From the NCBI GenBank assembly GCA_016722445.1, contig JADKIZ010000001.1, positions 406,397-470,396 on the forward strand: 64,000 nucleotides of DNA, in the 5' to 3' direction. The translations under genes were made by a program, and so were the position numbers. Positions 19,039 to 27,309 of this stretch are shown in pieces; position 1 is the first letter of the stretch, and each line of letters opens with the position of its first letter. This DNA is from Flavobacteriales bacterium (GTDB lineage Bacteria; Bacteroidota; Bacteroidia; Flavobacteriales_D; Sanyastnellaceae). The notes under the pieces were generated by a model. That model saw only the letters and a program-made list of their open reading frames with translations. It made no database searches and was not told the origin of the DNA.

Positions 19039-20439
19039 TTATCTGAATACACTCAATCTCTCCGCATCCAATCTCAAAAAGATAAAAAGCAAGAGTGTAA
19101 AACCGATTAATGAAGAGCCACCGTAACTCATGAAGGGCAATGGAATGCCTATGATTGGTGCCAAACCGATGACCATACCCACATTGATCAGCAAGTGGAG
19201 GAAGAATATCGACGCAACACAATAGCCATAAACACGTGAAAATTGAGATCGCTGTCTTTCGGCCATATTGATGAGCCGAACAATGAGAAAGACAAATAAT
19301 CCAATGACTGCAAGGCTACCAATAAATCCCCATTCTTCACTGATCACGCTGAAGATAAAGTCAGTCCAACGCTCCGGCACATATTTGTTTTTCGTCATCG
19401 GACCCTGCATATAACCCTGACCAAAAAAACCTCCATTGCCGACGGCTATTTTCGCCATTCGGGCGTTGTATCCTGGGTCGTCATTTTTACTGCGTATCAC
19501 AATATCAGCGGCTTCAGCAGTTTCTGCATCACCAGACATTTCGCTCCGGTCCTCTTCTTTTTCTTCCAGACCTAGTGTCACATAAATACGTGTTTTCTGG
19601 TGTTTAGCCAGCACTTTATCGATCATGAAGTTCACAGAAAAACTAAAACCAATAGCTGCCACTGTAGAGAGGATGGTGATGAGGTAAAGTTTTTTTCTAT
19701 TTCGTGGAACGACGAAGTTTTTAATCATGAGCATAAAAACCAAACCGATCACAAAAACAATGGTCATCAGAATGAACACACCACTTTGTTCGCCGAAGAA
19801 AGGATAGTTGATTTTATTAAAACCGGTGATGATGCTCAAGACACCAAACACGATGGCACCTAAACCAATGATGAGTACGTTACCTGAAAGTCCTTCGCGA
19901 TATAAAGCGAGGATAAATGCAACAAAAGTGAGGAGCGAACCAACGTCTGGTTGTAATAGGATGAGCAGTGCGGGCACGCCTATGATGACCGCCGCGATCA
20001 ACCTTGTTTTCCAATTGTTGAATTTTGCTTTGGTATTGGAGATGTATTTGGCGAGCATTAATCCCACACCTATCTTGGCGAATTCCGCGGGCTGCAATGC
20101 AAAACCACCAATTTGTATCCATGCTTTGGCGCCATTCACTGTTGTTCCAATTGCCAGCACCAACAACAAAAGCAGGATGAACAAGCCATAAATATAAATC
20201 GCGAATTTGTTGAAAAATTCACCCTCCATATACAGCACCATCAAACCGAGGAAGGAGGAAATCAGGATAAACAAAAACTGTTTACCATATTCCTGTGACA
20301 TATCCATTGGATTCGGATGCGTATCAACCACTGCAGCGCTATAGATATTCATCCATCCAAAAATCACCAATGCACCGTAAACAATGACGGTGAGCCAATC
20401 AACGTTTGCAAGCGGATGTTGTCTTCCAAGACTGCTCAT
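19039..20439 (-). CDS. rodA: Rod-shape-determining peptidoglycan glycosyltransferase RodA
   Basis: SEDS-family inner-membrane glycosyltransferase that polymerises lipid II into glycan strands for side-wall growth, working with PBP2. The 466-residue protein has about ten hydrophobic segments and the conserved SEDS endings (TDFIFSVISEEWGFIG, then GIPLPFMSYGGSS). It has an acidic insertion of roughly 27 residues (about residues 290-317; EEKEEDRSEMS onward) in the large loop before the GNGGFFGQG region, longer than I expect for the family. It is the last gene of the mreBCD-mrdA-rodA operon, and its start overlaps the mrdA stop by four bases. Confidence 0.95.
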   Translation of the reverse strand: MSSLGRQHPLANVDWLTVIVYGALVIFGWMNIYSAAVVDTHPNPMDMSQEYGKQFLFILISSFLGLMVLYMEGEFFNKFAIYIYGLFILLLLLVLAIGTTVNGAKAWIQIGGFALQPAEFAKIGVGLMLAKYISNTKAKFNNWKTRLIAAVIIGVPALLILLQPDVGSLLTFVAFILALYREGLSGNVLIIGLGAIVFGVLSIITGFNKINYPFFGEQSGVFILMTIVFVIGLVFMLMIKNFVVPRNRKKLYLITILSTVAAIGFSFSVNFMIDKVLAKHQKTRIYVTLGLEEKEEDRSEMSGDAETAEAADIVIRSKNDDPGYNARMAKIAVGNGGFFGQGYMQGPMTKNKYVPERWTDFIFSVISEEWGFIGSLAVIGLFVFLIVRLINMAERQRSQFSRVYGYCVASIFFLHLLINVGMVIGLAPIIGIPLPFMSYGGSSLIGFTLLLFIFLRLDAERLSVFR

Positions 20440-22253
20440 CGATCTAAGAAATTAGCGTCAAATATCAGTTTTTCTCGTGCTTCACTGGATTTAGCAATGG
20501 AGTCGTTGAGATATTTTTCAATCATTAATGTAGCAACGGGAGCACTCCATGTACCACCGAATCCGGCGTTTTCAGTATAAACTGCAATAGCAATTTTAGG
20601 ATTGTCTTTTGGAGCAAAACAGATGAAGACCGCGTGATCCTCTTTCCCACCTGCATTCTGCACAGTGCCTGTTTTACCGCAAACCACAATATCTTTCAGT
20701 GCAGAACGCCACGCAGTTCCTCCTGGTTGCAACACCTTCTCCATCGCATTCACCACTGTAGTAAAATGCGCCGTATCGATTCCGAGATCATAACGGACCA
20801 AGAAATCTTCTCTTGGTTTTCCGCCTATTCCAATTTGTTTAACAGTGTGTGGAGCCACATACCAACCGCGATTAGCAATGACGCAAGCCATGTTGCACAT
20901 TTGCAATGGTGTTACCAGCATCTCACCTTCACCAATACTTAGAGAGTATATAGTTGAAAATGCCCATTGTTCTTTTCCATACCATTTATCATAAAATTCC
21001 ACACCGGGAACATTACCCGTTTTTACACTTGGGATATCGCAATGTAGATCGGTTCCAAAACCAAAACGTTGGATATAACCCTGCCATATTTCCAAACCAA
21101 GCCGAGCGTCCCTGAATCTGCTTTTAGGATCACGGTTACCTTCCACTACACGGTGCATGACTTCCCTGAAATAGGGATTACATGAATGTACAATCGCCAT
21201 TTCCAAATCGTCATAGCTGTGATTTCCGTGACAACCGATGATCCCACGATTACAGTGTATTCTTGTTTGCGCAGTTATGGCGCCTACCGATAACGCAGTG
21301 AGTGATTGTGCCAATTTAAAAATAGATCCCGGACGATATTGAGCCTGTGTGGCCCTATTGAAAAGCGGTTTCTGCGCATCGTTGGTCATGACATTAAAAT
21401 TGTGACCACGTACCCGACCAACCAACAAGTTTGGATCATAGGTGGGTGCAGAAACCATAGCCAATATTTCACCTGTAGAAGGTTCTATGGCAACGATACA
21501 ACCACGTTTGTTCTGCATCAATTTTTCGCCATAGTTCTGCAAATCCGCGTCCATCGTACATATCAGGTCAGTGCCTGGAATTGCAGCCTGATCTTCCTTA
21601 TCACCTTCCTGATCTTTGATATTTCCAACATTATCTCTGAATGCATATTTGATTCCTTTGATACCGCGTAACTCGGTTTCATACGCTTTTTCGATTCCGC
21701 TTTTACCGATATACTCCTGTTTGGTATAGTATGGATTTGCTTTGTATTCGCCGGGAGAAATTTTACCCACGTCTCCCAGAAATAGTGCACCTGCGCGTTG
21801 AGGATAAACACGAAGTGTTCGCGATTCAGCGAAGAATCCTTCGAACTTATAGAGCTGCTCACTGATCGCAGCATAATCAGCCGGGGCAATTTGTTCCACG
21901 AGCAATTGCGGCCTGTGGTATTCCCCACGTGCCTTTGCTTTGGCAAAAAGCGTTGTGATATCAGATGGCTGTATGCGCAAAAGATTACACAGAGATAGGG
22001 TGTCAAAAGGCTGAACCTTTTTTGGAACGACCATCAGGTTGTATACCGTTTGATTGGTCACCAACATGCGACCTTCACGGTCATAGATAATTCCTCTTGG
22101 TGGATACAATGGAATTTCTTCTTCTGTCAAAGCGGTTGCTTGTTCTTTCCAAGTTGAATTCACCACTTGAAGAAAAAACAAACGAATGACGAAGATGATT
22201 GCAATGACGCAAACGATCAGAATAATCGTAATTCTTCTTCCGTCAAGATTCAC
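20436..22253 (-). CDS. mrdA: Penicillin-binding protein 2 (cell elongation transpeptidase)
   Basis: Class B PBP that crosslinks peptidoglycan during rod elongation. An N-terminal membrane anchor (about residues 9-30) is followed by the dimerisation domain (YPPRGIIYDREGR) and the transpeptidase domain. Active-site motifs are present: SIFK in RPGSIFKLA (about residue 306), SCN in HSCNPYF, and KTG in VCGKTGTVQ. The 605-residue length is normal. It overlaps rodA and mreD by four bases each, indicating translational coupling in the rod-shape operon. Confidence 0.96.
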   Translation of the reverse strand: MNLDGRRITIILIVCVIAIIFVIRLFFLQVVNSTWKEQATALTEEEIPLYPPRGIIYDREGRMLVTNQTVYNLMVVPKKVQPFDTLSLCNLLRIQPSDITTLFAKAKARGEYHRPQLLVEQIAPADYAAISEQLYKFEGFFAESRTLRVYPQRAGALFLGDVGKISPGEYKANPYYTKQEYIGKSGIEKAYETELRGIKGIKYAFRDNVGNIKDQEGDKEDQAAIPGTDLICTMDADLQNYGEKLMQNKRGCIVAIEPSTGEILAMVSAPTYDPNLLVGRVRGHNFNVMTNDAQKPLFNRATQAQYRPGSIFKLAQSLTALSVGAITAQTRIHCNRGIIGCHGNHSYDDLEMAIVHSCNPYFREVMHRVVEGNRDPKSRFRDARLGLEIWQGYIQRFGFGTDLHCDIPSVKTGNVPGVEFYDKWYGKEQWAFSTIYSLSIGEGEMLVTPLQMCNMACVIANRGWYVAPHTVKQIGIGGKPREDFLVRYDLGIDTAHFTTVVNAMEKVLQPGGTAWRSALKDIVVCGKTGTVQNAGGKEDHAVFICFAPKDNPKIAIAVYTENAGFGGTWSAPVATLMIEKYLNDSIAKSSEAREKLIFDANFLDR

Positions 22254-22774
22254 AGTTGTGAAGATTTGGAATTATAAATCAAATATTGACCAATGGTCAT
22301 CAAAACAATTGTGGCCAGAGAACTGAGCAGAATATGAAATATTTGATAGAAGAAATCAGAAAATCTGAATACCTCCATAAAGAAAAACCAACTGTGGTGT
22401 ACGAGTGTAAGCACGCCGGCATAAGTGAGATACCAAGCCAATCCCATACGTTGAACAGTGGGTTTTTGAGTAAGATCATAACCTTCTCTTGGTGCGAGAA
22501 TTTTTTGAACGATTGGTTGGGCGTATCCAAGAACAACACATGCTGATGTATGCAAACCGATTGGGCCGGAAAAAAAATCCATTAGTAAACCTGTCACGAA
22601 AGCGATGATCATGGTGAGCCATCGTGGCGTTTCAAATGGCAGCATGAGCAAACCAAAAATGTATACCCATGGTAATATGAGTCCATCGAATAAATCGATA
22701 CGGCTCACGATCTGACTCTGCAAAAGAATCAGGAAAAGTATTCTGACAATATTGAGAATAATCGTCTGCAGCAT
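22250..22774 (-). CDS. mreD: Rod-shape-determining protein MreD
   Basis: A 174-residue integral membrane protein with about five hydrophobic segments, including the LPWVYIFGLLMLPFE and GLLMDFFSGPIGLHTSA stretches typical of MreD. It links MreC and the elongasome. Sequence conservation in this family is weak, so the call leans on position between mreC and mrdA. The start lies one base after the mreC stop and the end overlaps mrdA. Confidence 0.88.
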   Translation of the reverse strand: MLQTIILNIVRILFLILLQSQIVSRIDLFDGLILPWVYIFGLLMLPFETPRWLTMIIAFVTGLLMDFFSGPIGLHTSACVVLGYAQPIVQKILAPREGYDLTQKPTVQRMGLAWYLTYAGVLTLVHHSWFFFMEVFRFSDFFYQIFHILLSSLATIVLMTIGQYLIYNSKSSQL

Positions 22775-22775
22775 A

Positions 22776-23606
22776 TCAGTCTTCTCCCATTTGTTTCAAT
22801 AAACTGTCTTGCTCTGTTTTCATGATATCACTCACGACAAGCACATGGTCGAGTCTTCTAAAATCGACACCCAGTTTAATTTTCAAAATATGATAGTTAT
22901 TGTCGCTTTCATCATCAATTTCCTGGATGGTACCGACGTGAATATTCGCAGGAAAAAAAGTAGAATATCCGGAAGTGACAAGTGTATCTCCAGGTGCCAC
23001 CGGAATGTTTTTTGGAATTTCAATTACGTCAGCCAGTGAAGCATCACCACCAGCCCAAACCAAAGAACCAAAAGCACCGGATTTTTTCAAGCGTACACTC
23101 GCCTTGAAATCCGCGTGAAGCACTGGCATTACAATGGCAAAATGTTCGCTCACACTTCGCACAACTCCAAGTATGTTGCCGCCAGAAATGACACCCATAT
23201 CTTGTAATACACCTCCATTTGTTCCTCGGTCAATGGTGATGTAATTTTTTTCCCGGTTCACTGTAGCATTCACAACTTTGGCGGTACGGTAGGTATAACG
23301 TTGTTGAAATGTTGAATCACTTAGGGTGTCCACATCTGAGCGAATAGCAATAAAATTATCTGCTGACTGACTTCTCAATTGCGCGTTTTCCAGCGACAAT
23401 TCATCATTGATTTCACCAAGTCTGAGGTATTCTGATAATTGAGCCCTTTTGGAGTATATGCCGCCAATCCAATCTGAACTGTGACGGATAAATTCTGCTT
23501 GATGAAAATTATTATTCCTGAACAAAAAAACAAGCGCAAAAATCTGAAGTGCAAGGAACATCAGAAAAAGATAGAACCGTTGTATAAGAACGAGGATGTT
23601 CTTCAT
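22776..23606 (-). CDS. mreC: Rod-shape-determining protein MreC
   Basis: A 276-residue bitopic protein: an N-terminal transmembrane helix (about 10-30), a coiled-coil region with LRLGEINDELSLENAQL, and a C-terminal beta-domain with VNREKNYITIDRG, GVISGGNILGVV and GDTLVTSGYSTFFP, the standard MreC signatures. It scaffolds PBP2 and RodA in the periplasm. It lies 63 bases downstream of mreB and directly upstream of mreD. Confidence 0.94.
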   Translation of the reverse strand: MKNILVLIQRFYLFLMFLALQIFALVFLFRNNNFHQAEFIRHSSDWIGGIYSKRAQLSEYLRLGEINDELSLENAQLRSQSADNFIAIRSDVDTLSDSTFQQRYTYRTAKVVNATVNREKNYITIDRGTNGGVLQDMGVISGGNILGVVRSVSEHFAIVMPVLHADFKASVRLKKSGAFGSLVWAGGDASLADVIEIPKNIPVAPGDTLVTSGYSTFFPANIHVGTIQEIDDESDNNYHILKIKLGVDFRRLDHVLVVSDIMKTEQDSLLKQMGED

Positions 23607-23669
23607 TGCTTACCTATACCAAATGATTTAAGCGAAGGCTGAATTCTGTTTTGAATTCAGAAAAGTCCA

Positions 23670-24695
23670 TTATTCACGCATGAGGAATTGGAAGCGATTG
23701 ATGTTTTTCAATGCAATACCAGTACCGCGCGCAACAGCACGAAGTGGATCATCAGCAACGTGCACCGGAAGTTTTGTTTTCATGGAAATACGTTTGTCCA
23801 GACCCCTGAGCAATGCGCCACCACCAGCAAGATAGATACCTGTTTTGTAGATATCCGCAGAAAGTTCGGGAGGAGTATTTTCAAGACAACTCATGATGGC
23901 TTCTTCAATTTTCGAAATTGATTTATCCAAAGCGTGAGCGATTTCTGAATAAGAAACAGAAATTTCTTTTGGAATACCAGTCATCAGGTCACGTCCACGC
24001 ACATTGTAATCTGCTGGAGGATTGTCCAATTCAGGAAGCGCAGCACCAACTTCAATCTTAATTTGTTCTGCAGTGCGTTCGCCGATGAGGATGTTATGCT
24101 GACGGCGCATGTATTCTTCGATATCCTGAGTGAGTTCATCACCAGCAACACGAATGTTTTTATCGGTCACAATACCACCGAGGGCAATCACCGCAATTTC
24201 AGAAGTACCACCACCAATATCGATCACCATATTTCCCATGGGTTCTTCCACATCGATTCCTATACCTATCGCTGCAGCCATAGGTTCGTGAATCAAATAA
24301 ACTTCTTTGGCTCCAGCATGTTCCGCACTATCCTTCACGGCACGTTTTTCAACCTCCGTGATACCAGAAGGAATACAAATCACCATTCGCAATGAAGGTT
24401 GAAACAACCCCTTGCCTCTGGCGATCATTTTGATCATTCCCTTGATCATGTCCTCGGCAGCATGGAAATCCGCAATCACACCATCCTTCAGAGGTCTGAT
24501 AGTTTTGATGTTTTCGTGTGTTTTACCATGCATTTGTTGCGCGGTTCTTCCTACAGCAACAGTTTTGTTGGTGGTTCTATCGCGGGCGATGATACTAGGC
24601 TCATCAACCACCACCTTGTCATTACTGATGATGATGGTGTTGGCCGTTCCAAGGTCTATGGCTATTTCCTGTGTCAGGAAGCTGAAAATTCCCAT
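23670..24695 (-). CDS. mreB: Rod-shape-determining protein MreB
   Basis: Bacterial actin homologue that forms membrane-bound filaments guiding side-wall synthesis. The 341-residue length and motifs are typical: phosphate-1 DLGTANTIII, the segment IHEPMAAAIGIGID, phosphate-2 VIDIGGGTSEIAVI, and the adenosine motif YLAGGGALLRG. It is the first gene of the mreBCD-mrdA-rodA operon. A candidate -7 element lies about 95 bases upstream. Confidence 0.97.
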   Translation of the reverse strand: MGIFSFLTQEIAIDLGTANTIIISNDKVVVDEPSIIARDRTTNKTVAVGRTAQQMHGKTHENIKTIRPLKDGVIADFHAAEDMIKGMIKMIARGKGLFQPSLRMVICIPSGITEVEKRAVKDSAEHAGAKEVYLIHEPMAAAIGIGIDVEEPMGNMVIDIGGGTSEIAVIALGGIVTDKNIRVAGDELTQDIEEYMRRQHNILIGERTAEQIKIEVGAALPELDNPPADYNVRGRDLMTGIPKEISVSYSEIAHALDKSISKIEEAIMSCLENTPPELSADIYKTGIYLAGGGALLRGLDKRISMKTKLPVHVADDPLRAVARGTGIALKNINRFQFLMRE

Positions 24696-25024
24696 GTCTG
24701 GTATTTCGTGGTATTATGTTTTTCTGGCAATAAAAACTCCGAAACCCTCATTACGCTTGATTTTCAAGCAGTTCCGTGTTTTTCTGGTTCAAAGATATTT
24801 GCCTTGCAAGCCTTACGCAGACCGTCGCTATGAACAAATGAACCGAGTTATTAACCGTCGAATACTTCCAAGCATTTGGTTAAAATCCAAACCTAAAAAA
24901 ACGGCGTGCAAAAAATGGAGTTCAGACGTGTGATTATTCAGCATCGTTCGGTGGTGAAACATTGAACCTTCGGCAATGTGAGCGGTAACAGAGAGTTATA
25001 CAAACAACCTTAAATCAACAGCAT
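24696..25024. other. Intergenic region between mreB and the TonB-like gene
   Basis: This 329-base divergent region holds no gene I can support. Reading frames across it on the plus strand are extensions of antisense frames of mreB. It contains the minus-strand TATCTTTG element and a few short weak inverted repeats. No tRNA-like fold was recognised. Confidence 0.6.
24790..24797 (-). promoter_or_regulatory. Putative -7 element for the mre operon
   Basis: On the minus strand the site reads TATCTTTG, an exact TAnnTTTG match. It implies a leader of roughly 90 bases before the mreB start. The -33 region lacks a clear TTG at the expected spacing. Confidence 0.4.
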
Positions 25025-25903
25025 ATGTTTATCATCATTATTTCAACCGTAGCACTCGCAATTTTCCTATTCACTATGGACTATAGCTGGTCCAATGTAC
25101 TCTCTGCAGATCGCAATGATTTGGTTTTTGAAGGGCGCAATCAACAATATGGCGCTTACCGTATCCGACAAGAACACCACAAGACGATGCTTCTTGCCAT
25201 ATTACTATCTACCGGACTCATCGCCGGTGGAATGACTTTAGCCGGCAGGTGGATGAATTCGGGAAAATCAACTCTGATTAAACCGAAACAAGAAACCCTA
25301 AGCATTTTGGTCACTTTAGACGACGAAAAGCCGGTAGAAAAGACTTTGCCGAAAGAGGACAAACCAGCTGAAACCAGGACTGCAGCCGGTTCATCGGATG
25401 AGTCAAACCGAGAGGTAGAAGTCATCGAAGGCAAGAAAACTGATGAAAAAAAATCTGATGATGAGTTAAAGAATAAGCCAATAGGTGATGGGGATGAGCA
25501 TAACGGTGGTCCAATTGCGCCTGGCTTTGAAACCGGTTCCGGCGGAGACGGTAAAGAAGAAATAAAAACAGAGAAAAAAGAACCGCGCAAATTTGTGAAA
25601 AACAAGCCTCAATTCCCAGGTGGTGACGAAGAACTCATGAAATACATGCTCAGCAAAGTCCGTTTTGGTGAGATTGATATTGAACAACAGGTAGGCGGTA
25701 CGATTTATCTGAGTTTCGTAGTAGATACAGACGGCAGTATCAGGGATGTTGCTATAGTGCGAAACATCCCGAATGGTGACCGTATGGGTAGGCAAGCCAT
25801 AAAAGCCATCGAATCCATGCCCCTTTGGGAGCCGGGAAATGACGGCGCAGAGCCTCTTCCAGTGCTCATGACCTTGCCACTCAGGGTTGAATTGAGAAAT
25901 TAA
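25025..25903 (+). CDS. TonB-family energy transducer (short-linker paralogue)
   Basis: A 292-residue TonB-like protein. It has an N-terminal hydrophobic helix (residues 1-17), a cytoplasmic-type signature YGAYRIR near residue 44, a second hydrophobic segment (about 55-75), a charged Lys/Glu/Asp linker rather than a proline-rich one, and a TonB C-terminal domain (about 200-292; FPGGDEELMKYM, GTIYLSFVVDTDGSI, PLWEPGNDG). The same architecture occurs in the second TonB at 39419-40279: both have MDxSWxNVL followed by YGAYxIR. It probably couples proton motive force to outer-membrane transport. No ExbB/ExbD genes are adjacent, so it may share those at 40.3-42.6 kb. Confidence 0.85.
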   Translation: MFIIIISTVALAIFLFTMDYSWSNVLSADRNDLVFEGRNQQYGAYRIRQEHHKTMLLAILLSTGLIAGGMTLAGRWMNSGKSTLIKPKQETLSILVTLDDEKPVEKTLPKEDKPAETRTAAGSSDESNREVEVIEGKKTDEKKSDDELKNKPIGDGDEHNGGPIAPGFETGSGGDGKEEIKTEKKEPRKFVKNKPQFPGGDEELMKYMLSKVRFGEIDIEQQVGGTIYLSFVVDTDGSIRDVAIVRNIPNGDRMGRQAIKAIESMPLWEPGNDGAEPLPVLMTLPLRVELRN

Positions 25904-25913
25904 AAGTGTTCAC

Positions 25914-25934
25914 ATCTGAATGCCCTATTCAGAT
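25914..25934. repeat. Perfect hairpin downstream of the TonB-like gene
   Basis: ATCTGAAT (25914-25921) and ATTCAGAT (25927-25934) are perfect inverted repeats with a five-base loop, 10 bases after the stop codon. There is no T-run, so this is a weak terminator candidate or an mRNA 3'-end structure. Confidence 0.5.
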
Positions 25935-25963
25935 CAAACACAGTGACAAGACCTAAGTCGGGA

Positions 25964-26044
25964 GAATTCACCGGAATGCGCTTTGATCAGCAAAAAAATT
26001 TACGTGTTTGCAATCCAATGACAAACGTAGATTCCGGTGGATTC
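25964..26044. repeat. Nested inverted repeats in the intergenic region
   Basis: Outer arms at 25964-25977 and 26031-26044 are complementary over 14 bases with one mismatch (core CACCGGAAT). Inside, TACGTGTTTG (26001-26010) faces CAAACGTA (26022-26029), complementary apart from one bulged base. The whole could fold into one long interrupted stem. It may be a structured RNA, a regulatory leader or a remnant of a small repeat element. Function unknown. Confidence 0.5.
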
Positions 26045-26156
26045 AAGCCTGATTTTAGACAGTATTGACCAAGCAAAAGCGCATTTCAACTGCAAATTGA
26101 AACCAGAGCAAAAAAACTGACGAAAACAGCGCTAATTTGCCGCCTTCTTCTTATCT

Positions 26157-26354
26157 ATGAATGCCACAGTCTATCTGAGTTATGTGATGGTTGCGCTACT
26201 AGTTTTGTTAGCCATCGTATGTTTCGTTGTACCAGCTACAACCGAGTGGTTGCCGGGGAATAGGCGGTATATCATGGGAATTATTCTGCTGACATATGCC
26301 GCCATCAGGGCATATCGACTTCGGGTATTTATCAAAAAAAACAGTCATGAATAA
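26157..26354 (+). CDS. Small two-helix membrane protein
   Basis: A 65-residue protein with two hydrophobic segments (about residues 6-26 and 37-53) and a basic C-terminus (RLRVFIKKNSHE). No motif of known function. It overlaps the start of the PstS-like lipoprotein gene by eight bases. Translational coupling to that gene, and the conserved association of such small membrane proteins with PstS-like/TPR genes in Bacteroidota, support that it is real. Confidence 0.65.
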   Translation: MNATVYLSYVMVALLVLLAIVCFVVPATTEWLPGNRRYIMGIILLTYAAIRAYRLRVFIKKNSHE

Positions 26355-27284
26355 TCGGCATATTTTTTCAATTTATCTTCTGGTGATCGCGGTTATGTCC
26401 GCTTGTAATGTCGCACAGGAAAAAAACAAAGAATCCTTCACTTCTGGAAAATTGCGATTAGGGGTTGATGAATCTTATTCTTTGATGATGGATTCACAGG
26501 TTTTCACCTACACCAGTTTAAACAAGTATGCAGAAATTGAAATCAGCCATAAACCGGAAGCGGATGTAATAAGCGATTTACTCAATGACAGCATTCAATC
26601 GGCGGTCATTGGCCGGGAATTGAACGCGGAAGAACTGGCATTTTTCAAGAGTAAAAACCGTTCACCTGAAAGTATGATTATTGCACATGATGGTGTTGCG
26701 CTGGTGCTGCACCCCGAGGTGATGGACACAACTATCACTTTGGAACAATTGCAAGACATCATTCAAGGAAAAGACAGCTTGTGGTCACAGATTTACCCGG
26801 GTAGTCAACGGGGTAAAATTCAAGTTGTCTTTGACAACCAAAAATCCTGTAATGCACGCACTTTGCGAGAAAAATTTGGCGTTGAAACTTTCCCATCCTG
26901 GTGCTTTTCACAACGAAGCAATGAAGAAGTGATCGAGTATGTGAGTCAAAACAAAAACGCCATGGGGGTGATTAGTTTGAGTTGGATCAGCGATGTCGAA
27001 GACCCGACGTGCCGCAAATACCGCAGTATGATTCGCCCATTGGGCATCATAGATCCTCAAATGTGGTCAAACCTGAATTGGCCCGCAGGCCTTTCCAGGC
27101 CTATGTCTTCGACAAGAGTTATCCTCTTCGCCGGGATGTGTTTTACATTCGTGCCGGCCAAAGAGGCACGCTTGGCACAGGCTTTGCCAACCACCTCGTC
27201 GGAGAAAAGGGGCAGTTGATTATTCACAAAACAGGAATGGTCGCTGCAACAACTCCGAATAGACTAGTAAAAATTGTCAATTAA
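26347..27284 (+). CDS. PstS-like phosphate-binding-type lipoprotein (frameshifted)
   Basis: A substrate-binding protein of the PBP-like (PstS) fold, lipid-anchored by the lipobox VMSAC near residue 20. The start MNNRHIFSIYLL is chosen because it begins the signal peptide; the open frame upstream adds an unlikely cytoplasmic stretch. The plus-1 frame runs to 27219, but after DPQ at about 27060 its sequence stops resembling the family. The adjacent frame then supplies the expected ending: AYVFDKSYPLRRDVFYIR, GTGFANHLVGEKGQ, and AATTPNRLVKIVN. One added A in the AAA at 27059-27061 would join them into about 312 residues. No Pst permease or ATPase genes are nearby, so a classic phosphate uptake role is doubtful. 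Confidence 0.78.
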
Positions 27285-27309
27285 GCATTTGTCAACCATA
27301 AAAACCGAT

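Noticed and set aside
23688..24933. Several long plus-strand frames antisense to mreB
   Set aside because: They are mirror frames of a highly biased gene; the mreB product is unmistakable.
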